64,000 nucleotides of DNA from Lentisphaerae bacterium WC36 (GCA_020683205.1 CP085689.1:620001-684000); one strand, 5' to 3'; counted from the first letter of the stretch, positions 30,418 through 39,800 are shown. Notes: generated by a model from the letters alone, not told the origin. Made by a program: numbers and translations.

Positions 30418-30490
30418 TAAAATATTTATCATAAAATAACGATTTAATTAAGACTGTGGATTATAAAAAATAATCTACAGTCTTTTTTTA
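30337..30490 (+). promoter_or_regulatory. trp attenuator (alternative RNA structures)
   Basis: Three copies of one palindromic element are arranged as in classic attenuators. Strand 2 ATAATCCACAGTC (30377-30389) is the perfect 13-base complement of strand 3 GACTGTGGATTAT (30453-30465). Strand 3 also pairs with strand 4 ATAATCTACAGTC (30471-30483, one G-U). In addition TATGCACAAAATACT (30337-30351, strand 1) pairs with AGTATTTTG...GTGCATA (30390-30407), a hairpin that encloses the Trp codons and strand 2. A ribosome stalled at the Trp codons would disrupt it, free strand 2 and form the 2:3 antiterminator. With ample tryptophan the 3:4 terminator forms. The pairing is directly visible; the switching is inferred from established attenuation. 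Confidence 0.9.
30453..30490 (+). terminator. trp attenuator terminator hairpin (3:4)
   Basis: A 13-bp stem GACTGTGGATTAT / ATAATCTACAGTC with a five-base A loop, followed directly by seven T (30484-30490): a strong intrinsic terminator 55 bases before trpE. Confidence 0.9.
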
Positions 30491-30544
30491 TAGACTTTGA
30501 TAATGTATAATAAATATAAGATAAAAAAATAATAAGGTAAAAAT

Positions 30545-32038
30545 ATGATAACACCACTTTTTAATGAATTTGAAAAAATGTATGAAGGCATAAGTTGCAC
30601 CGTGCCAGTTGCTAAGGAGTATTTGGCTGATGTTGAAACTCCTGTTTCAGTATTAGCACGTTTAAATAATTTGGAAAATATTGCTTTATTTGAATCTGTT
30701 GAAGGTGGTGAACGTTGGGGGCGTTATTCAATCCTGTGTTTAAATCCTGAGTCAGTTTTAACAATTAATGATAATTGCGCAGTACATAAGGATATTGACG
30801 GTACATTAATTGAAGAAAATAAAAAAGAACCATTTGAACTATTACGAAAAATTTTAAAAGAAAATGCTACAGCTGAAAATAGTGCTTTAGCCCCATTTAG
30901 TGGTGGAGCACTTGGTTATTTAAGTTATGAGGCTGCACGCTATTTTGACCGTCAGCCTCAACCTAAAGGTCAAGCTGGGGTTGCAGACGCAATGTTTATG
31001 ATTGGAGGCAATCTAATTATTTTTGATAATGTTAAACATACCATTAAGGTTGTCTGTATTGTAAAGAAATCAGCTGAAATTTATGCGGAAACGGCTTATA
31101 ACAAGGCTTTAAATGAAATTGATAATATTGCGAATTTAGTTTTTAATGCTCCAAGTAATATTAGCAAAAGTATGACAGTTAAAAATCGTGGATTAAATAT
31201 AAATACCAATATTACAAAAGAGCAATTTATTAGCAATGTAGAAAAAGCAAAAGAGGAAATTCGTAATGGTGAAATTATTCAAGTTGTTTTATCGCAAAAG
31301 TTTTGTTGTCCACAAACTAGTGATGAAATTTCATTGTATCGAGCTTTGCGTTATACAAATCCGTCACCATATACTTTTTTTCTAAAAATGGCTGATATTA
31401 CTTTAATTGGTTCGTCGCCTGAAGTGATGACAAGGTTAAAAAATAATATTGCGACAGTGCGTCCAATTGCTGGAACTAGGCCACGTGGGGCTAATGAACA
31501 GATGGATCGAGACTTAGCGAATGAATTATTAAATGATTCGAAAGAACGTGCTGAGCATGTTATGCTAGTTGACTTAGGGCGCAATGATCTAGGCCGAGTA
31601 GCAGAAAGTTCAAGTGTTAAAGTTAAAGATTTTATGACGATTGAGCGTTATAGCCATGTTATGCACATTGTTTCAAATATTGAAGCGCAACTTGATCCAA
31701 ATAAACATGACTCTATAGATTTAATTAAGGCGACATTCCCCGCAGGTACTTTGTCTGGTGCACCAAAAATTAGAGCAATTGAAATCATTAATGACTTAGA
31801 AAGTGAGCGCCGTGGTGTATATGGAGGTTGTGTCGGATATTTTGGTTTTGATGGTAATATGGATACTGCGATTACTATTAGAACAATGCAAATTCATAAT
31901 GGTGAAATCAGTTTTCAAGCTGGAGCTGGAATTGTTTATGATTCTGATGCTGAAACTGAGTATGAGGAAACGATTCATAAAAGTAATGCAATTCGTAATG
32001 CGATTGAATTTGCCAATAATAATTTAAGTTTAGCTTAG
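30545..32038 (+). CDS. trpE: Anthranilate synthase component I
   Basis: 497 residues. The N-terminal regulatory part contains ALFESVEGGERWGRYS (the tryptophan-feedback region, LLES in other species). The chorismate-binding domain has QVVLSQKF, LIGSSPEVMTRL, RPIAGTRPRG, LLNDSKERAEHVMLVDLGRNDLGR, FPAGTLSGAPK and QAGAGIVYDSD. It converts chorismate with ammonia (from TrpG) into anthranilate, the first step of tryptophan synthesis. It is first in the operon, controlled by the upstream attenuator and probably by feedback inhibition. AAGG lies before the ATG. Confidence 0.97.
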   Translation: MITPLFNEFEKMYEGISCTVPVAKEYLADVETPVSVLARLNNLENIALFESVEGGERWGRYSILCLNPESVLTINDNCAVHKDIDGTLIEENKKEPFELLRKILKENATAENSALAPFSGGALGYLSYEAARYFDRQPQPKGQAGVADAMFMIGGNLIIFDNVKHTIKVVCIVKKSAEIYAETAYNKALNEIDNIANLVFNAPSNISKSMTVKNRGLNINTNITKEQFISNVEKAKEEIRNGEIIQVVLSQKFCCPQTSDEISLYRALRYTNPSPYTFFLKMADITLIGSSPEVMTRLKNNIATVRPIAGTRPRGANEQMDRDLANELLNDSKERAEHVMLVDLGRNDLGRVAESSSVKVKDFMTIERYSHVMHIVSNIEAQLDPNKHDSIDLIKATFPAGTLSGAPKIRAIEIINDLESERRGVYGGCVGYFGFDGNMDTAITIRTMQIHNGEISFQAGAGIVYDSDAETEYEETIHKSNAIRNAIEFANNNLSLA

Positions 32039-32050
32039 GAGTATGTGGTT

Positions 32051-32644
32051 ATGATTTTAATGATAGATAATTATGATTCTTTTACATATAATTTAGTACA
32101 ATATTTACAAACTCTTGGTAAAGAAGTAATAGTTAAAAGAAATGATGAAATTGCTGTGAATGAAGCATTAGCACTTAATCCTGAGTTAATTGTAATTTCG
32201 CCAGGCCCTGGAACGCCTACGAAGGCTGGGATTAGTATAGAATTAATTAAAGCAGCAGCAGGTAAAATTCCTGTGTTAGGAATTTGTTTAGGGCATCAAG
32301 CAATAGTTGAAGCCTTTGGTGGAAAGATTATTAGAGCAAAAAATATTATGCATGGTAAAACTTCAAAGATTTCTACAGATAAGCAAGGAATTTTTTCAGG
32401 AATGCCACCCGAAATTACAGTGAATAGGTATCATTCATTGGTTGCAGAGCAACGCAGTTTACCTGAATGTTTTGTTATTACTTCGAAATCACTTGATGAT
32501 GATGAAATTATGGGTGTACGTCATAAAGAATTTTTAATTGAAGGAGTTCAATATCATCCTGAGTCAGTTTTGACTCCAACTGGAAAACGTCAATTAGCCG
32601 CGTATTTAGATTATGTTAAAAATGAAATTAAAAATAGTAATTAA
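32051..32644 (+). CDS. trpG: Anthranilate synthase component II (glutamine amidotransferase)
   Basis: 197 residues from the ATG at 32051, chosen because AGGAG (32037-32041) is nine bases before it; a GTG at 32045 is closer but badly spaced. Class I amidotransferase: IDNYDSFTYNL start, PGPGTP, LGICLGHQ with catalytic C79, and GVQYHPES with the His-Glu pair. It supplies ammonia to TrpE. It is a stand-alone TrpG, not fused to TrpD or TrpE, and may also serve folate synthesis (PabA), as in many bacteria with one copy. Confidence 0.95.
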   Translation: MILMIDNYDSFTYNLVQYLQTLGKEVIVKRNDEIAVNEALALNPELIVISPGPGTPTKAGISIELIKAAAGKIPVLGICLGHQAIVEAFGGKIIRAKNIMHGKTSKISTDKQGIFSGMPPEITVNRYHSLVAEQRSLPECFVITSKSLDDDEIMGVRHKEFLIEGVQYHPESVLTPTGKRQLAAYLDYVKNEIKNSN

Positions 32645-32653
32645 AGGTAAAAA

Positions 32654-33667
32654 ATGTTTATTGAATATTTACACAAAGTGATTGATAAGGAAAATTTATC
32701 AGTAAATGAGATGACGAATGCAGTTAATGAAATTATGAGTGGGACTGTTTCTGATAGTAAATTGGCCGCATTTTTAACAGCATTGCGCATGAAAGGCGAA
32801 ACAGTTGATGAAATTTGTGGCGCAACTACTGCAATGCTTAATCATGCTACACATATTGATACAGGTGCTGTTAGCACTGTTGACACTTGTGGTACAGGTG
32901 GTGACGGAGGGAATAGTTACAATATTTCAACTACTGCAGCTTTTATCACGGCTGGAGCAGGGGTAGCGGTCGCAAAACATGGTAATCGAGCATTTTCAAG
33001 TAAATGTGGATCGGCTGATGTTTTAGCTCATTTGGGGTTTAATTTAGATTGTCATGAAACGATTATGGAGCAGGCAATTCAGGAAATCGGTATAGGTTTT
33101 TTATTTGCGCCAAATATGCATCCTGCCGCAAAATATGCGGCTGGTGTTCGTAAAGATTTGCAGATGAGAACAATTTTTAATATGTTAGGTCCGTTAGCAA
33201 ACCCTGCAGGGGCTAAAGGACAATTAATTGGCGTTTTTGACCCTGTTTTGACTGAAACATTTGCCGAAGTTTTACGCGATATGGGCACTAAAAGAGCAAT
33301 GGTTGTGCATGGTCATGATGGCATGGATGAAATTACTATTACGGCTCCAACTAGAATTACGGAATTAAATGAAGGGGTTATTAAAACTTATGATCTATAC
33401 CCTGAAATGTTAATCGGTGATTCTTACACTGCTGAGGATATTGTTGGAGGAGATATTGCAACAAATGCTCAAATTATGTTGGAAGTGCTTAAAGGTGATG
33501 CGGATGAATCATATCAAGCCATTGCTATTATAAATGCAGCCGCAGCAATCTATTGTGGCTATGGTGCTGAATCACTGGAGGAAGGCATTGTTAAAGCAAT
33601 GGAAGCGATTAGTAATGGTAGCGCATATAGCAAATTGAAACAATTAATTGAAATGAGCAAATATTAA
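32654..33667 (+). CDS. trpD: Anthranilate phosphoribosyltransferase
   Basis: 337 residues. Family motifs: VDTCGTGGDGGNSYNISTTA (PRPP loop), VAKHGNRAFSSKCGSADVL, GIGFLFAPNMHPA, RTIFNMLGPLANP and VHGHDGMDEI. It joins anthranilate to PRPP. It lies ten bases after trpG with AAAGGT as ribosome-binding site and one base before trpC, so the chain of genes is tightly co-translated. Confidence 0.97.
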   Translation: MFIEYLHKVIDKENLSVNEMTNAVNEIMSGTVSDSKLAAFLTALRMKGETVDEICGATTAMLNHATHIDTGAVSTVDTCGTGGDGGNSYNISTTAAFITAGAGVAVAKHGNRAFSSKCGSADVLAHLGFNLDCHETIMEQAIQEIGIGFLFAPNMHPAAKYAAGVRKDLQMRTIFNMLGPLANPAGAKGQLIGVFDPVLTETFAEVLRDMGTKRAMVVHGHDGMDEITITAPTRITELNEGVIKTYDLYPEMLIGDSYTAEDIVGGDIATNAQIMLEVLKGDADESYQAIAIINAAAAIYCGYGAESLEEGIVKAMEAISNGSAYSKLKQLIEMSKY

Positions 33668-33668
33668 A

Positions 33669-34469
33669 ATGAATATATTACAAAAAATCATTGCTGAGAG
33701 TAAAATTCAATTAGAACAACGAAAGAAAGATTGTCCGATTGAAATTTTAGAAAAAACTATTTCTGAGCGTGAAAAGAAAATTGTTAGTTTTTCTGCAGCA
33801 TTTCGAGATAAAAATAAAGTTAACATTATCAGTGAATTGAAAAAAGCGTCTCCTTCAAAAGGGTTAATTAGAGAGAATTTTGAACCTAAAAATTTAGCAA
33901 TTGATTTAGAAAAAAATGGTGCAGCTGCACTGTCAGTTTTAACTGAAGAAAATTATTTTTTAGGTTCGCGGGAGAATTTAATAATTGCAAGAAAATTTGT
34001 CGATATACCAATTTTGCGTAAAGATTTTTTTTATGATAAATATCAGATTATTGAAGCAAAAGCGTTAGGCGCAGATGCCATTTTATTAATTGCAGCGGCT
34101 TTGGATACAAAACAGTTAAAAGAGTTATATGATTTTGCATATAGTATTGGTTTAGAGGTGTTATTTGAAACCCATAGTGAAGCCGAAATTGAGGTAGCGC
34201 TGGAAATTGATGCGCATATTATTGGAATTAATAGCAGAAATTTAAAAACATTTGAAGTTGACTTGGAGCAGACCGCCAAAATGTTGGATTTAATTCCAAA
34301 TCATAAAGTTAAAATAATGGAAAGTGGCATTAAAACTCCAGATGATATTAGAAAAATTAATAATATGTATGAATTTAATGGTTTTTTAATTGGTGAAACA
34401 CTAATGCGTAAAAATGATGTTGGAAGTTTCTTAAAAGAGTTAATTAATGCAAATAGTAATAATATTTAA
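33669..34469 (+). CDS. trpC: Indole-3-glycerol phosphate synthase
   Basis: 266 residues of TIM barrel. Visible motifs: NIISELKKASPSKGLIRE (catalytic Lys in the first barrel strand region), LSVLTEENYFLGSRENL, ILRKDFFYDKYQI, ADAILLIAAAL, IIGINSRNLKTFEVD, and the phosphate site IMESGI...GFLIGETLM. It converts CdRP to indole glycerol phosphate. Unlike E. coli it is not fused to TrpF, which follows as a separate gene. Confidence 0.97.
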   Translation: MNILQKIIAESKIQLEQRKKDCPIEILEKTISEREKKIVSFSAAFRDKNKVNIISELKKASPSKGLIRENFEPKNLAIDLEKNGAAALSVLTEENYFLGSRENLIIARKFVDIPILRKDFFYDKYQIIEAKALGADAILLIAAALDTKQLKELYDFAYSIGLEVLFETHSEAEIEVALEIDAHIIGINSRNLKTFEVDLEQTAKMLDLIPNHKVKIMESGIKTPDDIRKINNMYEFNGFLIGETLMRKNDVGSFLKELINANSNNI

Positions 34470-34503
34470 ATAGTTAAATAAACAACTTAAATTGGTGAAT
34501 AAA

Positions 34504-35118
34504 ATGACTAAAATTAAAATATGTGGATTGACAAATTTAACTGACGTAATAGCCGCAGTTCAGTTAAAGGTTGATTATTTGGGATTTATTTTTTATTCAG
34601 AATCGCCACGATTTGCGACGCCTGAGTTTGTTGCGAAAGCAAATAAAGTTATTCCAAGTAACATAAAAAAGGTTGGAGTTTTTGTCAATGCACCAAAGTG
34701 TGTGATTAGTATTTATGAACAGCAATTGAACTTAGACATTGTTCAGTTGCATGGTGATAAGGATTGTGCAATGATCAAAAATTTGTCGTCAATAACATGG
34801 CGAGCATTACATCTTACTAATGAATTTGAATTACAAGATGCTGTTAATTGTTCTGCTGAAAAAATTGTTGTTGATTCGCGAACTGCAACAGAATTTGGAG
34901 GCACAGGGCAAGTTTGCGATTGGCAAATTGCTAAAAAATTATCTGAAAAACGTGATATTTTGTTAGCAGGTGGAATCAATGAAAATAATGTTGTTGAGGC
35001 TATAAATACCGTGCAACCATTTGGTATTGATGTTAGTAGTGGTGTTGAGAGTGAGCCTGGTAAAAAAGATCATCAAAAAATGTTTAATTTGGTAAAAAAA
35101 ATAAGAAGTTTAGGTTAA
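34504..35118 (+). CDS. trpF: Phosphoribosylanthranilate isomerase
   Basis: 204 residues from the ATG at 34504; a TTG twelve bases earlier is possible but adds non-family residues. Motifs: KIKICGLTN (catalytic Cys), LGFIFYSESPRFATPE, KVGVFVN, IVQLHGDKD, VVDSRT...GGTGQVCDW (catalytic Asp) and LLAGGINENNV...GIDVSSGVE. It performs the Amadori rearrangement of PRA to CdRP. It is in the middle of the trp operon, 34 bases after trpC. Confidence 0.95.
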   Translation: MTKIKICGLTNLTDVIAAVQLKVDYLGFIFYSESPRFATPEFVAKANKVIPSNIKKVGVFVNAPKCVISIYEQQLNLDIVQLHGDKDCAMIKNLSSITWRALHLTNEFELQDAVNCSAEKIVVDSRTATEFGGTGQVCDWQIAKKLSEKRDILLAGGINENNVVEAINTVQPFGIDVSSGVESEPGKKDHQKMFNLVKKIRSLG

Positions 35119-35181
35119 AGAATTATAAATATAAAAAACTAAAGAAAAGAAGATAAATCCAATAGTTAGGAATCAAATATT

Positions 35182-36396
35182 ATGGCAAATGATAATAATA
35201 AAACGAGTGGTAAGTATGGCATTTATGGAGGGCAGTATGTGCCTGAATCGCTAATGGTGGCACTTGAAGAGTTAGAAAAAGCGTATATTGAAGCAGTTAA
35301 CGATGATAATTTTTGGAAAGAGTATGATTATTACATTAAAGATTATGTTGGCAGAAAAACACCATTGTTTTATGCCGAGCGGTTAACAAAATATTGTGGT
35401 GGAGCTAAAATTTACCTCAAGCGTGAAGATTTAAACCATACTGGCGCACATAAAGTAAATAATACTTTAGGGCAGGTTTTATTAGCAAAGCGAATGGGAA
35501 AAAAACGTTTAATAGCTGAAACTGGAGCAGGGATGCACGGTGTATCTACTGCAACAATGGCTGCATTGTTTGATATGGATTGTGAAGTTTTTATGGGGGC
35601 ACTAGATGTTGAGCGTCAGCAACCAAATGTTGAAAGAATGCAATTATTAGGTGCAACATTAAGTTCTGTTTCGTCGGGATCTAAAACATTAAAAGATGCT
35701 ATGAATGAAGCAATCCGTAATTGGGTAACGACTGTTACAGATTCATTTTATGTTATTGGAACAGTGGCAGGACCAGCTCCATATCCAGAAATGGTGAAGC
35801 GTTTTCAGTCGATTATTGGACGTGAGGCACGCGAGCAAATTCTTGAGAAAGAAAAAGTGCTACCAAATAAAGTTATTGCTTGTGTTGGTGGAGGTAGCAA
35901 TGCAATGGGAATTTTCGCTGGATTCGAAAGTGATGAATTTGTTGAATTAATTGGTGTTGAAGCTGGAGGTTTAACTGGTAGTATTCATGATTCTGCAGCG
36001 AGTATAAATTACGGTTCAACTGGGGTTTTACATGGATGTAAAAGCTATTTATTGCAAGATGATTTTGGTCAAATTCAGGAAGCTCAGAGTATTTCTGCAG
36101 GGTTAGATTATCCAGGAGTAGGACCTGAACATGCCCATTTAAATGATATAAAAAGGGCTAAATATACTGTTATTACAGATGAAGAAGCGATTCAAGCATT
36201 TGAATTATTAACAAAATTAGAGGGTATTATTCCAGCATTGGAGTCAAGTCATGCCGTTGCAGAAGCAGTTAAGCAGGCTAAGCAAATGACCAACGATGAA
36301 ACTATTATCATTAATTTATCAGGTCGTGGCGACAAAGATATGCAATCGGTAATGAAATATCGTCGTGATAATCCAAAGCAAAAAGATTTACTATAA
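35182..36396 (+). CDS. trpB: Tryptophan synthase beta chain
   Basis: 404 residues, PLP-dependent fold II. The N-terminal [26 protein letters not shown] with PLP lysine K91, [10 protein letters not shown], the GGGSNAMG phosphate loop, GVEAGG, and LSGRGDKDM are present. It is the TrpB1 type that pairs with TrpA and condenses indole with serine. The next gene, trpA, begins 16 bases after its stop, as expected for the alpha2beta2 complex. Confidence 0.98.
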   Translation: MANDNNKTSGKYGIYGGQYVPESLMVALEELEKAYIEAVNDDNFWKEYDYYIKDYVGRKTPLFYAERLTKYCGGAKIYLKREDLNHTGAHKVNNTLGQVLLAKRMGKKRLIAETGAGMHGVSTATMAALFDMDCEVFMGALDVERQQPNVERMQLLGATLSSVSSGSKTLKDAMNEAIRNWVTTVTDSFYVIGTVAGPAPYPEMVKRFQSIIGREAREQILEKEKVLPNKVIACVGGGSNAMGIFAGFESDEFVELIGVEAGGLTGSIHDSAASINYGSTGVLHGCKSYLLQDDFGQIQEAQSISAGLDYPGVGPEHAHLNDIKRAKYTVITDEEAIQAFELLTKLEGIIPALESSHAVAEAVKQAKQMTNDETIIINLSGRGDKDMQSVMKYRRDNPKQKDLL

Positions 36397-36412
36397 TTAA
36401 GGAATGTTTAAA

Positions 36413-37216
36413 ATGAATAGAGTTGATCAATTTTTTAAAAATAATGATCCAAAAACTAATGGGAAAGCATTAACAATTTATTATACTTGTGGTGTACCGT
36501 CAGTTGAAAAGAGTGCAAAATATATTAATAAATTAATTGATGCTGGGGCAGATATCGTTGAGCTTGGAGTGCCATTCTCAGATCCAGTTGCCGATGGAGT
36601 TGTTATTCAAGAAGCGGCACAGAAAGCGTTAATCAACAACGTGACAATTCAAGATGTGATTGCGACAACAGCAAAAATTCGTGAACAGCATAAAGATACA
36701 CCAATTGTATTATTTTCCTATTATAACGTAATTTATAAGTATGGAGTAGAAAAAACTTTTAGTGAATTTGCAAATGCGGGTGGAGATGCGGTATTAATTG
36801 TAGATTTACCGCATGAAGAACAGCAAGAAATTTTTGAAGATTTGGAAAAGCATAATTTACATTTAATTCAGTTGGTTGCGCCAGAAACAAATGAAAGTCG
36901 ATTAAATAAAATTGTTGCTTCAGCAAAAGGTTTTATTTACATGGTGACAGTTAATGGCGTAACTGGTCAACGCACAGAATTGCCAGTTGATTTAAGTAAA
37001 AAAATTCAGAAATTAGTTGCGAAAAGTCCCGTACCAGTTTTAGCTGGCTTTGGAATTAGTAATGGAACAACAGCAAAAATTGCTGCAGAAAATTGTGATG
37101 GAGTAATTGTTGGTAGTGCAATTGTTAAAAAGTTTTTAGATTCACAATATTGTAGTAAAAATAGTATTGAAAGTGCGTGCAATTTAGTTAAAGAAATTAA
37201 AAATGCTTTGAGTTAG
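36413..37216 (+). CDS. trpA: Tryptophan synthase alpha chain
   Basis: 267 residues from the ATG at 36413, preferred over 36404 because AAGGA (36399-36403) is nine bases away and MNRVDQFF is the usual start. The catalytic Glu in IVELGVPFSDPVADG, the second acidic residue in VLIVDLPHEE, GFIYMVTVNGVTGQR and the phosphate site GFGISN...GVIVGSAIV are visible. It cleaves indole glycerol phosphate to indole for TrpB. Last gene of the trp operon proper. Confidence 0.97.
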   Translation: MNRVDQFFKNNDPKTNGKALTIYYTCGVPSVEKSAKYINKLIDAGADIVELGVPFSDPVADGVVIQEAAQKALINNVTIQDVIATTAKIREQHKDTPIVLFSYYNVIYKYGVEKTFSEFANAGGDAVLIVDLPHEEQQEIFEDLEKHNLHLIQLVAPETNESRLNKIVASAKGFIYMVTVNGVTGQRTELPVDLSKKIQKLVAKSPVPVLAGFGISNGTTAKIAAENCDGVIVGSAIVKKFLDSQYCSKNSIESACNLVKEIKNALS

Positions 37217-37254
37217 GAAAAATTAATTAGAAATTATTATCAAATATTGAAAAA

Positions 37255-37351
37255 TTACACTTTTGCGTGTAACGTTATTAATTACATTGAATAATTAACA
37301 ATGAATAGTTTAAGTTATTCAATAATGTAAAGTTTTTAAAACTTACATTAT
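37255..37351 (+). promoter_or_regulatory. Structured leader upstream of the DAHP synthase gene
   Basis: Several hairpins fill the gap between trpA and aroF. TTACAC (37255-37260) pairs with GTGTAA (37267-37272). ATTACATTGAATAA (37281-37294) pairs with TTATTCAATAATGTAA (37315-37330, two-base bulge). The latter also pairs with AAAACTTACATTAT (37338-37351, one-base bulge), so the two larger hairpins exclude each other. No T run follows, and no leader peptide with Phe, Tyr or Trp codons is seen. It may be an RNA switch or simply processing or terminator-like structure. Confidence 0.4.
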
Positions 37352-37393
37352 AAAAAAGGGTTACATAGATTTAGAGAGTTTATAGGTGAAGAG

Positions 37394-38410
37394 ATGCTAT
37401 TAATTATCAAAAAGAACATTAGTTCGACATTGGTAGAAAAGTTAAATTCATATTTTAACTTGGAACACATCAATAGTCGAGTTTTACGCATGAATGATAG
37501 TCAATATTTAATTGACATCCGCCGTGCCACTAAAGAAGAGCAAGCAATTATTGAAAATGTTTGCAACAATAATGTTGAATTTAAAAATATTATTGAAAAA
37601 ATTTCATTTTATCATAATGATAAATACTGTTTAACAAGCCGCAAAGTTATTTCCGAAGATACGATTGTTAATATAGGTGGTCATTTGTTGGGAAAGGATA
37701 ATTTTCAAATTATTGCTGGGCCATGCGCTGTTGAATCACTGGACCAAATGCGTCGTACCGCAGAATGTTTAAAGGAAAATAATGTTAATTTAATGCGTGG
37801 TTGTATTTATAAACCGCGAACTTCCCCATATGATTTTCAGGGAATCCAAGAAGCTGGCATTGAAATTATGCTAAAAATCAAAGAAGAGTTTGATTTAGCA
37901 ATTGTTTCTGAAGCAACTTCTGCTAAGCGTATTCCCTCACTATTACAGTTTGCTGACTGTATTCAAATAGGTGCAAGAAACTGTCAAAATTTTGATCTTT
38001 TAACAGATGCAGCTCAAGCAGGCAAGCCAATTTTATTTAAACGTGGTATGTCAACAACAGTTGAAGAATATTTGAGTGCTACAGAATATCTATTAACCAA
38101 TGGTTGTTTTGATGTTGTTCTATGTGAGCGTGGAATTAAAACTTTTGACAACGAGACTCGTAACTGTTTAGATTTAGGCGCAGTTGCCGCTTTACCTTAT
38201 AAAACACATTTACCAATTATCACTGACCCTAGTCATGCAACGGGTCGTCCTGAGTTGGTTTTACCTCTAGCAAAAGCAACAAAAGTAATCGGTGCTCATG
38301 GAGTGATGATTGAAACTCATTACAATCGTGATTTGGCAAAGTGTGATGCAAGACAGCAATTAACGCTGGAAAATTTTACTAACCTTTGCAATGAATTAAA
38401 TAAAATTTAA
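37394..38410 (+). CDS. aroF: 3-deoxy-7-phosphoheptulonate (DAHP) synthase, class I-beta
   Basis: 338 residues. About 70 N-terminal residues form the ferredoxin-like regulatory domain of the AroF(Thermotoga)-type enzymes, followed by the barrel: IIAGPCAVESLDQM, RGCIYKPRTSPYDFQG, IGARNCQNFDLL, LFKRGMSTTVEEYL, and ITDPSHATGRPELV. It condenses phosphoenolpyruvate and erythrose-4-phosphate, the first step towards chorismate. AGGTGAAGAG precedes the ATG. Its position behind trpA suggests that it supplies chorismate for tryptophan. It may belong to the trp transcript or have its own start behind the structured leader. A strong terminator ends the region. Confidence 0.95.
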   Translation: MLLIIKKNISSTLVEKLNSYFNLEHINSRVLRMNDSQYLIDIRRATKEEQAIIENVCNNNVEFKNIIEKISFYHNDKYCLTSRKVISEDTIVNIGGHLLGKDNFQIIAGPCAVESLDQMRRTAECLKENNVNLMRGCIYKPRTSPYDFQGIQEAGIEIMLKIKEEFDLAIVSEATSAKRIPSLLQFADCIQIGARNCQNFDLLTDAAQAGKPILFKRGMSTTVEEYLSATEYLLTNGCFDVVLCERGIKTFDNETRNCLDLGAVAALPYKTHLPIITDPSHATGRPELVLPLAKATKVIGAHGVMIETHYNRDLAKCDARQQLTLENFTNLCNELNKI

Positions 38411-38524
38411 CCTGAAAATATAAAAAAATAGAAAAAATTAAAAAATTATTATTATTTTGTAACCACTGGATATTGGATTGCGAATAAATAATGTAGACTA
38501 AATAATTTTGTTTTAAATACTCCT

Positions 38525-38567
38525 CGGCAACCAAAGTTCCTTAAATATTTGGTTGCCGCTTTTTTTG
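38525..38567 (+). terminator. Rho-independent terminator of the trp-aroF region
   Basis: CGGCAACCAAA (38525-38535) pairs perfectly with TTTGGTTGCCG (38548-38558), 11 bp, followed by C and eight T. It is the strongest terminator of the window and lies 115 bases after the aroF stop. Confidence 0.92.
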
Positions 38568-38754
38568 TGTTAGATAAGCAGCGACCTAGAAATGTTCTTT
38601 AAACGTGGCAATCAAGAGTATTACCCCAGCAATAAAAATACTGGCGAAATAAAAAATACAAACAGCAAATTACTTTTATCAATGACTGCTTCATATGGAT
38701 TAGTATAAAGTTTTGTTTACTAATTATTTATGCTTTACAGCTTAATACAATTTA

Positions 38755-39380
38755 CTAATTATTTTCATCAAAATTAGCTTTTAATTTTCGTGGTGTGATG
38801 TAGTTTTGGATTTCAGAATGATTTTTGTAGCCTGACATTAGCTATTTTACGCACTGATTTACCAGCTTTGAGTAATAATTCTATCATGGCGGTGGTGATT
38901 AAACTTTTAAAGACTGAACGTTTCTCTATTATTTACTGAGCAATCAACTTTTATTCCTTGCTCTTTTTATACTGTAGTGTTGATTTAGTGCGCTGGACGA
39001 TGTAACGTTTTTTAACTTCTGCTATCATCGTTAAATTTGTTAACAAAATAAAACCACAATGCGTTATTATTCATAATTGAACTCAATATTATGATGCGTG
39101 AAAATCAAATGCATTTCGTTTAAATTCATATCTTGAATGAAACCTATAACTTCGACCAGTGAGCTACATATATACAATCTACGATTCTTAATAATTGTTA
39201 TTTGTCGTTCATCACTGCTTTTACTTGATGAATAAACCTCATCAAAACTTCATCAATCGCCATTATTTTATCATGAGCATATTGCTTTAATTTATTAATT
39301 TGCGATTGTAAGTTTTGATTCTCAGCATTCACTCTAGTGTAGATGAAATTCGCCATCGAACTTTCTTTGATATTGTTCAT
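38755..39380 (-). pseudogene. Decayed serine recombinase (resolvase/invertase family)
   Basis: The first 60 codons read MANFIYTRVNAENQNLQSQI (after a nine-residue lead), the resolvase N-terminus Y-x-R-V-S-T-x-x-Q, but the catalytic Ser is Asn. After a stop, other frames continue the same protein: RRLYICSSLVEVIGFIQDMN and HLIFTHHNIEF, then TMIAEVKKRYIVQRTKSTLQ (the FAEFER-x-x-I-x-ER-x-x-AGL region), then MIELLLKAGKSVRKIANV (helix-turn-helix) and finally PRKLKANFDENN-stop at 38755. Frameshifts, stops and the lost nucleophile make it inactive. It marks a former mobile element; no ends or target duplication were seen. The 626-base span fits a ~200-residue resolvase. Confidence 0.72.
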
Positions 39381-39528
39381 TTTATATCACTGTATAATTA
39401 AATTAATATAAACCATACAATATTAAACAAGAAAAGTATATTTAATTTGAAAAATATTAATAGACAGAATGTCGTATTTAAACGTCAGTTATTTTGAACA
39501 ATATTTCATATAGGTAAAAAAAAAAGAG

Positions 39529-39558
39529 TGCCAAAAAAATATAACAAAAGGAATGGCA
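39529..39558 (-). terminator. Terminator, minus strand
   Basis: TGCCA (39529-39533) and TGGCA (39554-39558) form a short stem that can be extended by flanking A/T pairs; on the minus strand it is followed by CTC and ten U. It lies just after the remnant ending at 39573. Confidence 0.45.
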
Positions 39559-39572
39559 TTTTTTTATTAAGT

Positions 39573-39647
39573 TTAAACAGAGGTTTTATTAAAATAATCG
39601 CCTAAAAATTGTGGTTTAGCAATCACATTTTCTAAATCAAAATAATA
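39573..39647 (-). pseudogene. Possible 3' end of a lost gene
   Basis: Minus-strand codons read YFDLENVIAKPQFLGDYFNK then TSV and a stop at 39573-39575, followed by a terminator. Upstream of this point the frame makes no sense, so at most the last ~25 codons of a former gene remain. Family not recognised. Confidence 0.25.
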
Positions 39648-39800
39648 AAATATTATACTATTATATTTGAAACGTTATTTAGATAGAGGTATAGTTACAC
39701 TATGTCAAAGAGAAATTTATTATTTGAGAGGTAGCAGTAGAATGAAGTATGAAATTAATTAGTATTTATTAAGTTATTATTTAAACAAAGTAATTTAGTT

